Shown: positions 1 to 7,656, counted from the stretch's first letter. The stretch is DNA of 11,805 nt from Saprospiraceae bacterium UBA7328 (GCA_002471345.1 DKPS01000116.1:1-11805), one strand, 5' to 3'. Translations and numbers: made by a program. The notes: generated from the letters alone by a model not told the origin.

Positions 1-1
1 A

Positions 2-37
2 AGCGAGTTTAGAAACAGGCTCAACGTGTATAAGTAA
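2..37 (+). CDS. C-terminal tail of an upstream gene (partial)
   Basis: Reading from base 2, eleven codons (ending N-R-L-N-V-Y-K) run to a TAA at 35-37, which sits exactly where the stem of a strong intrinsic terminator begins. That placement is what is expected for the 3' end of a gene entering from the left. The other two plus-strand frames fit less well: one stops at once, the other reads through the whole terminator. Far too little protein is visible to name a product. This is an inference from position only. Confidence 0.35.
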   Translation, partial: SEFRNRLNVYK

Positions 38-77
38 TAGAGATTTGAATCTTAATTCAAGTCGCTATTCTTTTTTT
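36..77 (+). terminator. Intrinsic terminator of the upstream gene
   Basis: A 14-base left arm at 36-49 pairs with 56-69 around a 6-base loop. One position is mismatched and one is a G-U pair. The stem is followed after one base by seven consecutive T (71-77) and then more T-rich sequence. This is a textbook rho-independent terminator for plus-strand transcription, ending the gene that enters the window from the left. Confidence 0.7.
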
Positions 78-157
78 ATTTTGTAATATAATTTCTGAGG
101 AATAGTGTACAAAAACCCGCTACTACTCATGCACAAAACCGTTGGCACCGATAGAAA

Positions 158-658
158 ATGATGAAATCGAGCCTACTCGTAATCTCGTTTGTTTTTTCAA
201 CCAGTTTCCTTGTTGATTTTCACCGCCTTTTTGATGGTGAAAATATATTAACAGACCAATAGGAAAAATCTTTAAACGAGTTGTACACAAATCATGATAC
301 TCTAACTTCTAATCAAATTGTTCTGATTACAACTCCTGATATTGGAAGCTCTGAAAATATTCAAGATTACGCGACTCTCATAGGGAATGAACTTGGAGTT
401 GGGCAGAAGGATAAGGATAATGGCGTAATCATTGTTTTTAGTGCTGCTCTAAGAAAAACGAGCATAGCCACTGTACTTGGAACAAAGCTCATTTTAACTG
501 ACTCAATAGCAAATTTTGTAGTTCAAAATCAAATGATACCAAAATTTAAAAAAGGTGAAATTGATGAAGGCTTATATGATGGAAGTAAATGGATTACCGA
601 TATTCTAGAGAAACCTGAAAATATAATAAATGCAGTGGAGTCTGAAGAGAATGAGTAA
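158..658 (+). pseudogene. TPM-domain (TLP18.3/Psb32/MOLO-1) protein interrupted by an in-frame TAG
   Basis: Starting at ATG 158 (or 161), one frame runs to the TAA at 656-658 with a single interruption, TAG at 260-262. The first 19 or so codons look like a signal peptide (hydrophobic L-L-V-I-S-F-V-F). E-N-I-L-T-D-Q then precedes the stop, and the same frame resumes with E-K-S-L-N-E-L, the usual first helix of a TPM domain. Further hallmarks follow: S-N-Q-I-V-L-I-T-T, Y-A-T-L-I-G-N-E-L-G-V-G-Q-K, D-N-G-V-I-I-V, and M-I-P-K-F-K-K-G-E-I-D-E-G-L. Bacterial TPM proteins are small exported or membrane-attached proteins of poorly defined role, proposed in envelope or photosystem maintenance. A TTG at 281 could serve as an internal start, but the product would lack the export signal and the first helix. 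I therefore call it a recently broken gene. Readthrough or a sequencing error cannot be excluded. Confidence 0.7.
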
Positions 659-688
659 GTAGTATTAAGACAGATATATCTCAAATAA

Positions 689-793
689 GTAGTTGATACT
701 TTCGATGAAAGAATAGCGGAACTGTTTGCAAAAGGTAAAGAGAAGAATATAGATTTAAAGGCCTTCTTTACTCTAAAATGTATAGTAATTTAA
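689..793 (+). other. Short open stretch, possible gene remnant
   Basis: Between a TAA at 686-688 and a TAA at 791-793 one frame is open for 34 codons and reads like soluble helical protein (F-D-E-R-I-A-E-L-F-A-K-G-K-E-K-N-I-D-L-K-A-F). It contains no ATG, GTG or TTG near its beginning that would make a sensible gene. I do not recognise the family. Because it follows the broken TPM gene it may be the eroded end of another gene, but an open stretch this short can also arise by chance. Confidence 0.2.
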
Positions 794-797
794 TCAG

Positions 798-1781
798 TTA
801 AGATATGTTTAGAATGATCTTACCTATATTTTGATTTGACTCCATGTAGCGATGAGCATCAATCACATCTTCCCAGTGATAGACTTTGTCAATTACAGGT
901 TGCAATTCTCCTGTGACAAATCTTTTTAAAGCAAAGTCCTTAAAATCCTGTGTTAATTTTATTTTATAATTTTCGCTTCTGGCCCTTAATGTTGATCCGA
1001 TAACACGAATTCGCTTGGAAAGAATATTCTTAAGATCTACTTGATCAGCAGTTGCTCCACCCATTAAAGCCAACATGATCATCCTTCCATCAAAATTCAT
1101 GGAATTTAGATTTTTTTGAAAGTAAGGGGCAGCAAGAAAATCAATAATGACATCAACTCCCTTTCCCTCTGTAATACCATTAATCTCAGTTTCAAAATTT
1201 AGAGTTTTATAATCTATGGTAATATTGGCACCTAGTTTTTCACAAATAGTGTGTTTGCCCTTTGAGGCAGTAACAATGATAGATGATGCGCCAATGATTT
1301 TAGATAATTGAATAGCTGCTGTACCTACACCACTAGCTCCAGCATGAATTAGTATTTGCTCTCCTTTTTGGAGTTTGGCTAAGTAGGACAATGCCTGAAA
1401 TGCCGTAAGAAATACTTCTGGAATAGCAGCGGCTTCGTTAAAACTCAATTCATCGGGTATAGCCATTGCAATATCCTTGTGAATTGTTGCAAATTCCGCA
1501 TATCCACCTCCAGCCAACAAACCAAATACACGGTCACCAGTTTTCCAATTTTCAACCCTTTTTCCAATTTGTTCTACATAACCTGCTATTTCAAGGCCTA
1601 ATATTGAACTCGATCCTGGAGGAGGTGGGTAAAATCCTCTTCGTTGAAGGATGTCAGCTCTATTTAATGCAGTTGCCTTGACCTTTACCAAAATCTCATC
1701 TGGCCCTGGTATAGGAAGCTCTATTTTCGCAATTGCTAAATTGTCCGGATCTCCAAATTCATGAATTAACACTGCTCTCAT
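798..1781 (-). CDS. NAD(P)H quinone oxidoreductase, PIG3 family (MDR superfamily)
   Basis: This 327-residue cytoplasmic oxidoreductase belongs to the zinc-free, medium-chain dehydrogenase/reductase branch typified by human TP53I3 (PIG3), which reduces quinones with NADPH. The GroES-like N-terminal half carries the PIG3 signature L-N-R-A-D-I-L-Q-R-R-G-F-Y-P-P-P-P-G (residues 39-56), followed by I-L-G-L-E-I-A-G. The Rossmann half has V-F-L-T-A-F-Q-A-L at 123-131 and the nucleotide loop H-A-G-A-S-G-V-G at 146-153. No zinc-ligand set is present and the length is normal. The start is the ATG preceding R-A-V-L-I-H, without a Shine-Dalgarno, as is usual here. It lies 80 bases downstream of the FG-GAP gene on the same strand. 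An 11-base palindrome (1826-1836) in that gap could be an operator. A bulged hairpin near 740-775 is a weak candidate terminator. The physiological quinone or enone substrate cannot be read from the sequence. Confidence 0.93.
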   Translation of the reverse strand: MRAVLIHEFGDPDNLAIAKIELPIPGPDEILVKVKATALNRADILQRRGFYPPPPGSSSILGLEIAGYVEQIGKRVENWKTGDRVFGLLAGGGYAEFATIHKDIAMAIPDELSFNEAAAIPEVFLTAFQALSYLAKLQKGEQILIHAGASGVGTAAIQLSKIIGASSIIVTASKGKHTICEKLGANITIDYKTLNFETEINGITEGKGVDVIIDFLAAPYFQKNLNSMNFDGRMIMLALMGGATADQVDLKNILSKRIRVIGSTLRARSENYKIKLTQDFKDFALKRFVTGELQPVIDKVYHWEDVIDAHRYMESNQNIGKIILNIS

Positions 1782-1861
1782 TCGTATGAATTGTATTTTC
1801 TAGATTGCTTTAATATTAGCATGAAGCCTAATAGGCAGATAATGAGTTGAAGAATGACTAT

Positions 1862-3682
1862 TTATAATTTCACCCATTTGACAAAAGTATAATGAGATTT
1901 GTCAAACAAAATTTTCAAAAAATACAACCCACTTTCAAGGTGAATCATAGAATTGGAAAATTCAACACTATTAACTTGGTAGTTATCCAAAAGTTGACCC
2001 GAGGTATTGTATATTTCTAAAGTATGGACTGGCTTATCCGCCTTTAATGTTAAAAAATCCTGGCTCGGATTAGGAAATATACTAATTGGAATAATTTCCC
2101 TTATCTGCTCTGTGGCGGTTGTAATGATTCGTTCCACTATCACAACATCGTTATCAACACTTATTTCACCATCAGTAGTTTGACCTTCTAAGATGTAAAC
2201 TACTTGATCAGAAACTAGATCATAAAGCCTGTCAATATGACCAGAGGGCCAGGTTATAACGATAGAATCAAGATTTGTAGCATTACCAATGCCAATATGT
2301 TTATAAGATGAATTTTGACCTAAAAAACCCGATCCACATAGTGTGAATTGCATTTGGTATAAATCGTCGACATATGACTCTATTCTAGTTCCGATTCCAT
2401 CTCGATTACTCAATACGCCCTCTAATTGTATTTTAATCCAATGATTGTCAGAAACGCTTTTGTTTTCCCATATATGAAAATTATCAGGAGGATTGTTTTG
2501 CACTATAATATCTATGCTCCCGTCATTATTAAAATCACCAATTGCATTGGTATAACTGGCAGATGTATCTGCCAGAAACCCATCAATTAAAGGAGCATCG
2601 AAATGCGTACCATCAATATTCTCAAAAAAAGCACTTGAGACATCTTTGGGGCTCGGAATTGAACTGCTTACATATAAATCAAGGTCTCCATCATTATCAG
2701 CATCCAAAAAATTAGAACCCCAACAGTTACCCCCTGAGAAGCTGATACCCAATTCTCTGGCAATATTATCCAACTGAATATATCCCGCTTCATTGACCTT
2801 GCCACTGTTGACAAAATATTCACTGCCGACAGGGGTATTCGTCACATAAATATCTATCCATCCATCATTATTATAATCACCTGGATTTACGCACATAGCA
2901 TTCATCCGTCCATTGGCACCGGTTGATTCACTGACATCTTCAAAAGCGCCTTTCCCGTCATTCTCAAGTAATGTGTTAAAAGTTAATTTGTCATTAGCTA
3001 TATAGATATCGGGCCACATGTCATTATTATAATCTACGAATGCTGCACAAAAAGGTAACTTCCCTTCATCACTTGCATTGGCTTCAAAAGTGCGCTCTAT
3101 AAAAGATCCATTGGCATTGTTTTTAAAAAGCCTGTTATAACTCCGAATGGCTTCTGGATTACCAATAATTCCTTTTGAAACATAGTACAAATCCAACCAT
3201 CCATCTCGATTATAATCGCCCCAACTTGCTCCATAACCAAAATGAACATTCAAAGGCAATCCGCTAGACTCCGTAATATCTTCAAACTCTAAACCGCCAA
3301 TATTTTTGTATAACCTATTCACACCATCGTTTGCAGCGACATATAAATCCGGATCACCATCATTATCAAAATCCACCCAATTGATTTGCTTTACAGTTTC
3401 AAGATTATCTACTAGTGTGGGTATTTGCTCAAATTCTGACCCTGTATTTATATAAAAACTGATAGGTGCCCCAGCGTAAGATGACAGTGTCAAATCGTCC
3501 ATTCCATCCATATTAAAATCAAAAACACTGATGCCACCTCCAATAGTGCTTCCTTCAAGGTTATGATGGACATTATATGCCGCTCCTACCTCATCAAATG
3601 CAATTTGAGCGTGACACGGACTATAACAACTCATTATAGCCAAACAGAAATAAACCACATTGTCGAAATTTCGAGCAAACAT
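1862..3682 (-). CDS. Secreted FG-GAP/VCBS-repeat protein with ASPIC/UnbV domain and T9SS type A sorting domain
   Basis: This is a 606-residue exported protein, probably a calcium-binding beta-propeller attached to the cell surface. A signal peptide (about residues 8-25, ending C-H-A-Q) is followed by seven FG-GAP-type calcium loops of the form D-x-N/D-x-D-G-x-x-D. They begin near residues 55, 104, 156, 217, 269, 327 and 383. The fourth has Met in place of the loop Gly (D-Y-N-N-D-M-W-P-D). An ASPIC/UnbV domain follows at about 414-482 (N-R-D-G-I-G-T-R-I, then S-I-V-I-T-W-P-S-G), giving the CRTAC1-like arrangement. The C-terminal 75 residues are a type IX secretion type A sorting domain (I-S-I-F-P-N-P-S near 533, G-L-Y-F-L-K-I near 585, ending F-V-K-W-V-K-L). 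It should therefore cross the outer membrane by the PorSS/T9SS, whose genes are not in this window. The ATG is followed directly by the signal sequence. A TAnnnTTTG-like element lies just upstream, one base off the consensus spacing. Its ligand is unknown. Confidence 0.93.
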   Translation of the reverse strand: MFARNFDNVVYFCLAIMSCYSPCHAQIAFDEVGAAYNVHHNLEGSTIGGGISVFDFNMDGMDDLTLSSYAGAPISFYINTGSEFEQIPTLVDNLETVKQINWVDFDNDGDPDLYVAANDGVNRLYKNIGGLEFEDITESSGLPLNVHFGYGASWGDYNRDGWLDLYYVSKGIIGNPEAIRSYNRLFKNNANGSFIERTFEANASDEGKLPFCAAFVDYNNDMWPDIYIANDKLTFNTLLENDGKGAFEDVSESTGANGRMNAMCVNPGDYNNDGWIDIYVTNTPVGSEYFVNSGKVNEAGYIQLDNIARELGISFSGGNCWGSNFLDADNDGDLDLYVSSSIPSPKDVSSAFFENIDGTHFDAPLIDGFLADTSASYTNAIGDFNNDGSIDIIVQNNPPDNFHIWENKSVSDNHWIKIQLEGVLSNRDGIGTRIESYVDDLYQMQFTLCGSGFLGQNSSYKHIGIGNATNLDSIVITWPSGHIDRLYDLVSDQVVYILEGQTTDGEISVDNDVVIVERIITTATEQIREIIPISIFPNPSQDFLTLKADKPVHTLEIYNTSGQLLDNYQVNSVEFSNSMIHLESGLYFLKILFDKSHYTFVKWVKL

Positions 3683-4423
3683 TGGCGCAAAATAGAAACA
3701 AATTGTAAAGTCTAAGAGATTTATGTCTTATTTGAGCTTAACAGATATTGGATGACAAAAGACGATAAGAAAGAATTGATATGCACTCTTAGATTATGAT
3801 AATTCGAATATTCATTCAGTATCTATTGCATTTGTGGGAGGAATAAAGACCTCAAAAGATATTCAAATCAAATGATGAAGGAAATATTCAAGTTTTATTG
3901 CATTTTGAATTCCTTCTGTGCATGATAAGGAGAGTTATACATTCGAGCTCATAGACTCTTCTTTTTTATTTAGATTTTGGAGGCAAAGCAAAATTAATGG
4001 GAATAAAGCTGTAGCGGATTGATGATGCATTAAACTTGCTTTACATCTGTATTTATTATAAAGGCTTTTAAAATCAGATAGAGATAATTAATAAGTGAAA
4101 CCCATTATCCATGGGTTAACTATAGATTGTTCATTGCTATTTAATACGTTTAATATCAGATGGATACATTTTGTAGTTAAGGATGAAATGAAGTTGTATC
4201 CATATAAAATAGTTTCATATTATGTGAAATCCCCATCCTTAAAAGACTCGATTTTCATTACATAGATGAAAAAATATTAATGCAAATTGATTCTTTTCAT
4301 TTCAAATAAATACTTAACCTTTATATCCATGTTGTCTGAATCGTAAAAGTAGATATTAAGTCTTATTCCAATTGCCTATCAGATAAATGCCTTGAAATCT
4401 GAACCCTTTGACAAGTGACGAGT
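3683..4423. other. Long intergenic region without a convincing gene
   Basis: Some 740 bases separate the divergent FG-GAP and MATE genes. No frame on either strand shows a convincing intact gene. The only protein-like patches are short. One is an open frame from 3780 to a TGA at 3873, with S-V-S-I-A-F-V-G-G-I, loosely reminiscent of the N-x-x-S-I-x-x-A-Y-V-G-G block of phage-type N-acetylmuramoyl-L-alanine amidases. Another is a mini-ORF starting with ATG near 3752. Both are followed by stops. The right part (4099-4304) is dense in inverted repeats and is listed separately. The region may be a decayed gene plus regulatory DNA. Confidence 0.5.
4099..4304. other. Cluster of inverted repeats, possible structured RNA or regulatory element
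   Basis: Several perfect inverted repeats fall within about 200 bases. A 7-bp hairpin with 5-base loop lies at 4099-4117. A 9-bp repeat has arms at 4160-4168 and 4195-4203. A second 9-bp repeat has arms at 4177-4185 and 4234-4242; its left arm lies inside the loop of the first, so the two interleave as in a pseudoknot. A short hairpin at 4212-4230 sits between them. A 7-bp hairpin with 7-base loop follows at 4252-4272. TGAAATGAA at 4184-4192 is also complementary to 4296-4304. No T-tract follows any of them, so these are not ordinary terminators. The strand and role are unknown. The cluster could be a small RNA, a leader element upstream of the MATE operon, or protein-binding sites built on TTTCAT/ATGAAA. 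Confidence 0.35.
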
Positions 4424-4431
4424 TAGTTTTG
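4424..4431 (+). promoter_or_regulatory. Candidate -7 promoter element for the MATE operon
   Basis: TAGTTTTG matches the Bacteroidota sigma-ABfr -7 consensus TAnnTTTG exactly. The expected transcription start would be about 4438, giving a leader of roughly 30-70 bases before the MATE coding region, depending on the start codon. The nearest upstream TTTG (4407-4410) is only 13 bases away, shorter than the usual spacing of about 19, so the -33 half is not convincing. Confidence 0.4.
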
Positions 4432-4508
4432 TAGTGTTATTATTATTCCATTCATCAAAGTAGACGTGTATTAGCAGCAAAATATCCATTATAAGAAACA
4501 TCATCTGG

Positions 4509-6017
4509 TTGTCATTACCTGTATTGCTGACCAATGTAATGCAGTCATTAGTTCAAATCATTGATACTATAATGGTGGGCCGCCTGGGCCCAGAACAAAT
4601 CGCTGCTATTGGATTGGGTAACACGCTTAGAATGTTTGTGTTTATTTTGGTGATGTCTGTCGCTGCAGGCTCTATGAGTTTAGTAGCACAAGCAAAAGGA
4701 GGAAGAGACAGTCTAAGGATAAGTTTTATAAGTCGTCAGTCACTCATTTCTGGCCTCATCGTTTCTTTGATATTAGCTCTCATTGGTATTTTGATTTCAT
4801 ACCCAGTTCTAAATGTTATGGAACAAGGTGGAAATGCTAATGTCGTTGATATGGCATATTCATATCTGATCATTCTGTTCTTAGGTACTCCATTTCTATT
4901 GCTCAATTTTGTAGTAGAAAGATTGATGCAAGGAGCGGGAGATATGAAAACTCCTCTTTATCTAAATGCTGTTACCATAGTATTGAATATCCTCTTGAAT
5001 TACATTCTCATTTTTGGAATGGGGCCTATTCCTTCATTGGGATTAAATGGTGCCGCCTTTGGGACCATATTAGCCAGAGCCTTGTCATTTGGGGTGGGGA
5101 TGTATATACTATATTCAGGTAAGAATGTTGTCAAGATTCTCCCAGGCACCTATAAACCTGATTGGTCTATGTTCAAGGACATCTTTGCAATTGGTCTTCC
5201 ATCGGGACTACAAGGGGTACTTAGAAGAGGTGCTAATCTATTACTCATTGGCCTAATTACAGCTACAGAATTAGGGACCTTTGGTGCTGCAGCTTTGGCA
5301 ATTGGGTGGCAAATTGAGCAGTTGCTGATTCAACCTATTGTAGGGCTAAACGTATCAAGTACTGCCATGATAGGACATGCCTTAGGTAGATGGCAAGTAA
5401 AAGATGCTATTATGAAAGGAAATATATTATTGATTTCGGGTTTAACATTATCATTAGTTTTCATTCTTCCTGTTCTATTCTATACTGAAGAAATTATACG
5501 ATTTTTTGATCCATCTGCACACCCTACAGTCATGGTTGGAGCGGTTGGATTCTTCAAAATCACCATGTTATCTCTACCATTTGCAGCAATAAGTGTAGTG
5601 ATTACAGGAATTCTGAGAGGAACTGGAGATACGAGACCTGCCATGTATTCTACTTTGGTTTTTCGAAATATTATTACCGTTGGACTAGGTTATTTATTTG
5701 CTTTTCAGATGGACATGGGAGCGACTGGCATATGGTGGGGAATGGTCTTAGGTAGATTGTTGGACTGTATAGTGATGTTAATAGTGTGGCTCAGGAAGAA
5801 TTGGTTAAAAACAGCTATTTCATTTACAGAAATATTTCGAATTCACCTTAATGGTCTCTCTGAAAGGAATATGAAATCTTACCTAAAAAAAGTAAGAGCT
5901 CCAATGATGGCAGTAGCTGGCACACAAGAGATTATTGATGACAAGGGAGTGACATATTCTAATAGAAATGGTGATACTCGTTTTATATTCAGGGATAAAG
6001 GGTATTTATTAGTCTAA
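4509..6017 (+). CDS. MATE family multidrug/Na+ (H+) antiporter
   Basis: This inner-membrane efflux pump should export drugs or metabolites in exchange for cations. From the TTG at 4509 it has 502 residues, with two MatE repeats giving about 12 helices. Repeat 1 shows D-T-I-M-V-G-R-L-G-P at 19-28, then L-M-Q-G-A-G-D-M-K-T-P and V-L-N-I-L-L-N-Y-I-L-I-F-G at 139-170. Repeat 2 shows the matching I-L-R-G-T-G-D-T-R-P near 368-377. A hydrophilic cytoplasmic tail of about 70 residues (from near 430) contains A-G-T-Q-E-I-I-D-D-K-G-V. No ATG is available at the 5' end. The frame stays open upstream to a TAG at 4461-4463 and encodes K-I-S-I-I-R-N-I-I-W, which resembles the usual MATE N-terminus ahead of the first helix. 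The true start may therefore be a rare ATT (4470) or ATA (4482), or the TTG with a slightly clipped first helix. The serine hydrolase gene follows after 67 bases with no terminator, suggesting one operon. Confidence 0.9.
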   Translation: MSLPVLLTNVMQSLVQIIDTIMVGRLGPEQIAAIGLGNTLRMFVFILVMSVAAGSMSLVAQAKGGRDSLRISFISRQSLISGLIVSLILALIGILISYPVLNVMEQGGNANVVDMAYSYLIILFLGTPFLLLNFVVERLMQGAGDMKTPLYLNAVTIVLNILLNYILIFGMGPIPSLGLNGAAFGTILARALSFGVGMYILYSGKNVVKILPGTYKPDWSMFKDIFAIGLPSGLQGVLRRGANLLLIGLITATELGTFGAAALAIGWQIEQLLIQPIVGLNVSSTAMIGHALGRWQVKDAIMKGNILLISGLTLSLVFILPVLFYTEEIIRFFDPSAHPTVMVGAVGFFKITMLSLPFAAISVVITGILRGTGDTRPAMYSTLVFRNIITVGLGYLFAFQMDMGATGIWWGMVLGRLLDCIVMLIVWLRKNWLKTAISFTEIFRIHLNGLSERNMKSYLKKVRAPMMAVAGTQEIIDDKGVTYSNRNGDTRFIFRDKGYLLV

Positions 6018-6084
6018 GGGTCAAGTTTTCATTACCTACCGAGCTTGTTTAATTCATAACTTTCTCATCAAGAAATATAAAGAG

Positions 6085-7329
6085 ATGTCTAAAAGTGTAA
6101 AGCTCATACTGACTGTATTATTCCTAGCTCTTGTTGTGGTTGCTGTCAAGATTGTTCCAAAGTATTTACGTGCCATGGAAATAGCTGAGAAAGTAAAAAT
6201 GGAGTATATAGAAGATACCTTCATTAATATGGATCAGTATTTTGACTTTAAGACAGTGAGTAAATCTGATCGGCCATTTACTTTTTCAAGTAGAAATAAT
6301 GAATCACTTCCAGAAACATTTTCTCATAATGGGGTCGAATTCAATACCATGGATTTTCTAGACTCTTCATACACACAAGGCTTTTTAGTCTTGCAGAATG
6401 ATACAATCGTATATGAGAATTATTGGAGAGGTCAAACGGAGACTACTAGACATATTTCATGGTCTATGGCAAAATCAGTGATATCAGCACTTTTAGGTAT
6501 TGCGCAAGAAGAGGGGCATATGGGCTCGGTTGATAAAAATGTGGAAGAATACCTGCCAGAATTAATAGGAAGTGGATATGAAGGTGTGAAAGTCAAAGAT
6601 GTACTTCAAATGTCATCAGGTGTAAAATTTAACGAAGACTATGCTGATCAAGAATCTGATATCAATAGATGGTTCAGGGCATTTGCATTTGGTGAGTCGC
6701 AGGATGAGTTTGCTGCGTCACTTGTAAATGAAAGAGAACCTGGTACATATAATCATTATGTCAGTATTAACACACATGTATTAGGAATGATCCTAGTTAG
6801 AACTACTGGGAAAAGTGTAGCTCAATATTTTAAAGAAAAACTTTGGGACCCTATAGGTGCCGAGCATGATGCATATTGGCTAAAGGATAATGAAGGTATG
6901 GAAATGGCATTAGGAGGATTAAATGCAACTCTGAGAGATTATGCGAAAGTGGGGCGACTCTTTCTAAATAAGGGCAATTGGGATGGAATACAATTAGTGC
7001 CAGAGTCATGGGTAAATGAATCGCTGAATATGGATGCTGAGCATGTCACTCCAATGAGTAAGAATTCAGCTCATCCAGAGACTGGGTATGGATACCAATG
7101 GTGGATTCCACCTGGGGATGATGGAGAATTTTGGGCTAGAGGTGTTTTTAATCAATATATCTATATCAATCCAACCACGAATACGGTGATTGTGAAAAAC
7201 TCTGCTAATCAAAATTTCTATGACCAAACAAATCCGCATTCAACAGGACCTGCCAATATGGAATTAATGAGAGCCATAGCGTATCGAGGATACCAAAAAG
7301 AAGAAGCTGAATTGGATGAAATAGAATAA
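6085..7329 (+). CDS. Membrane-anchored serine hydrolase, beta-lactamase class C / 6-aminohexanoate-dimer hydrolase type
   Basis: This is a 414-residue hydrolase of the class C beta-lactamase fold. An uncleaved or signal-anchor helix at residues 6-24 should place the enzyme on the periplasmic side of the inner membrane. The catalytic S-x-x-K motif is S-M-A-K at 127-130 within the family block S-W-S-M-A-K-S. The block Y-L-P-E-L ... V-L-Q-M-S-S-G-V follows at 156-180. The second motif is Y-V-S at 225-227 in P-G-T-Y-N-H-Y-V-S-I-N-T. L-W-D-P-I-G-A-E and L-R-D-Y-A-K-V-G-R-L come next. The third motif region is A-R-G-V-F-N-Q at 351-357, with Asn where many relatives have Gly. This pattern is closest to NylB-like esterases and amidases rather than true beta-lactamases or D-Ala-D-Ala carboxypeptidases. 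The natural substrate (a short amide, ester or peptide) is not deducible. It follows the MATE gene by 67 bases and is probably co-transcribed. A poor A-rich stretch, not a clear Shine-Dalgarno, precedes the ATG. Confidence 0.9.
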   Translation: MSKSVKLILTVLFLALVVVAVKIVPKYLRAMEIAEKVKMEYIEDTFINMDQYFDFKTVSKSDRPFTFSSRNNESLPETFSHNGVEFNTMDFLDSSYTQGFLVLQNDTIVYENYWRGQTETTRHISWSMAKSVISALLGIAQEEGHMGSVDKNVEEYLPELIGSGYEGVKVKDVLQMSSGVKFNEDYADQESDINRWFRAFAFGESQDEFAASLVNEREPGTYNHYVSINTHVLGMILVRTTGKSVAQYFKEKLWDPIGAEHDAYWLKDNEGMEMALGGLNATLRDYAKVGRLFLNKGNWDGIQLVPESWVNESLNMDAEHVTPMSKNSAHPETGYGYQWWIPPGDDGEFWARGVFNQYIYINPTTNTVIVKNSANQNFYDQTNPHSTGPANMELMRAIAYRGYQKEEAELDEIE

Positions 7330-7332
7330 CGG

Positions 7333-7351
7333 TCTGATTTAGTTAGTCAGA
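7333..7351. terminator. Weak inverted repeat between convergent genes
   Basis: TCTGA at 7333-7337 pairs with TCAGA at 7347-7351 around a 9-base loop, in the 9-base gap between the converging hydrolase and Dabb genes and overlapping the Dabb stop codon. It could act as a shared bidirectional terminator. The stem is short and lacks a real T-tract on either side. Confidence 0.2.
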
Positions 7352-7656
7352 TTGTCATAGACTTTCACAGTTTTCCAGATGTGACTGTGATTTTCAATAA
7401 ATTCATGATGAATAGGATCTTCTTGATAAGTCAATTGGTTTTCAAGTGACGTGAAAAATGCATTTATTGAATAGTGATAAGAGTTATCTACAACATCTCT
7501 ATTCTCAGTAGAAGCAGGTTTGCCCCAATAAAAACTTTGTATATTACGGACTGTTCCTAATTTTTCAAGACCTTTCTCAAAAGCCAATTTATCTTTTTCA
7601 CTGGTATCTTCTTTAAGCCAAAAGAAGACATTGTGAGCCATATATGGTTTTGTCAT
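7339..7656 (-). CDS. Dabb (stress-responsive alpha/beta-barrel) domain protein
   Basis: This 105-residue single-domain protein is of the dimeric alpha/beta-barrel (Dabb, ferredoxin-like) family. The family block is clear: A-H-N-V-F-F-W-L-K at 7-15, F-E-K-G-L-E-K-L near 26-33, W-G-K-P-A near 44-48, V-V-D-N-S-Y-H-Y-S-I at 55-64, Y-Q-E-D-P-I-H-H-E-F-I near 77-87, and W-K-T-V-K-V-Y-D at 94-101. Family members include plant stress-induced dimers and olivetolic-acid-cyclase-like enzymes, but most bacterial copies have no assigned reaction. It should be cytoplasmic. The first ATG is used here; the Met at residue 6 (codon 7639-7641) would give the more typical beginning M-A-H-N-V and is an equally plausible start. 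It converges with the serine hydrolase and diverges from the lipoprotein gene at 7827. No recognisable promoter or Shine-Dalgarno was found. Confidence 0.85.
   Translation of the reverse strand: MTKPYMAHNVFFWLKEDTSEKDKLAFEKGLEKLGTVRNIQSFYWGKPASTENRDVVDNSYHYSINAFFTSLENQLTYQEDPIHHEFIENHSHIWKTVKVYDNLTN

Noticed and set aside
108..150. A GCACAAAACCGTTGGCACC-like stretch resembling ends of integron attC-type or Bacteroidota cassette repeats
   Set aside because: It does not fit the R' GTTRRRY core, there is no matching R'' partner at a suitable distance, and no second copy was seen in the window.
740..775. Bulged hairpin after the quinone oxidoreductase gene as a confident terminator
   Set aside because: The stem is only six plus three pairs with a two-base bulge and a broken T-run, too weak to list as a feature.
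1466..1681. Plus-strand open frame inside the quinone oxidoreductase gene
   Set aside because: It lies opposite a clearly conserved coding sequence, has no recognisable domain, and looks like antisense shadow.
1826..1836. Palindrome GCCTA-A-TAGGC between the FG-GAP and quinone oxidoreductase genes as a terminator
   Set aside because: It has no usable loop and no T-tract. It could be an operator, but a single 11-base palindrome is weak evidence.
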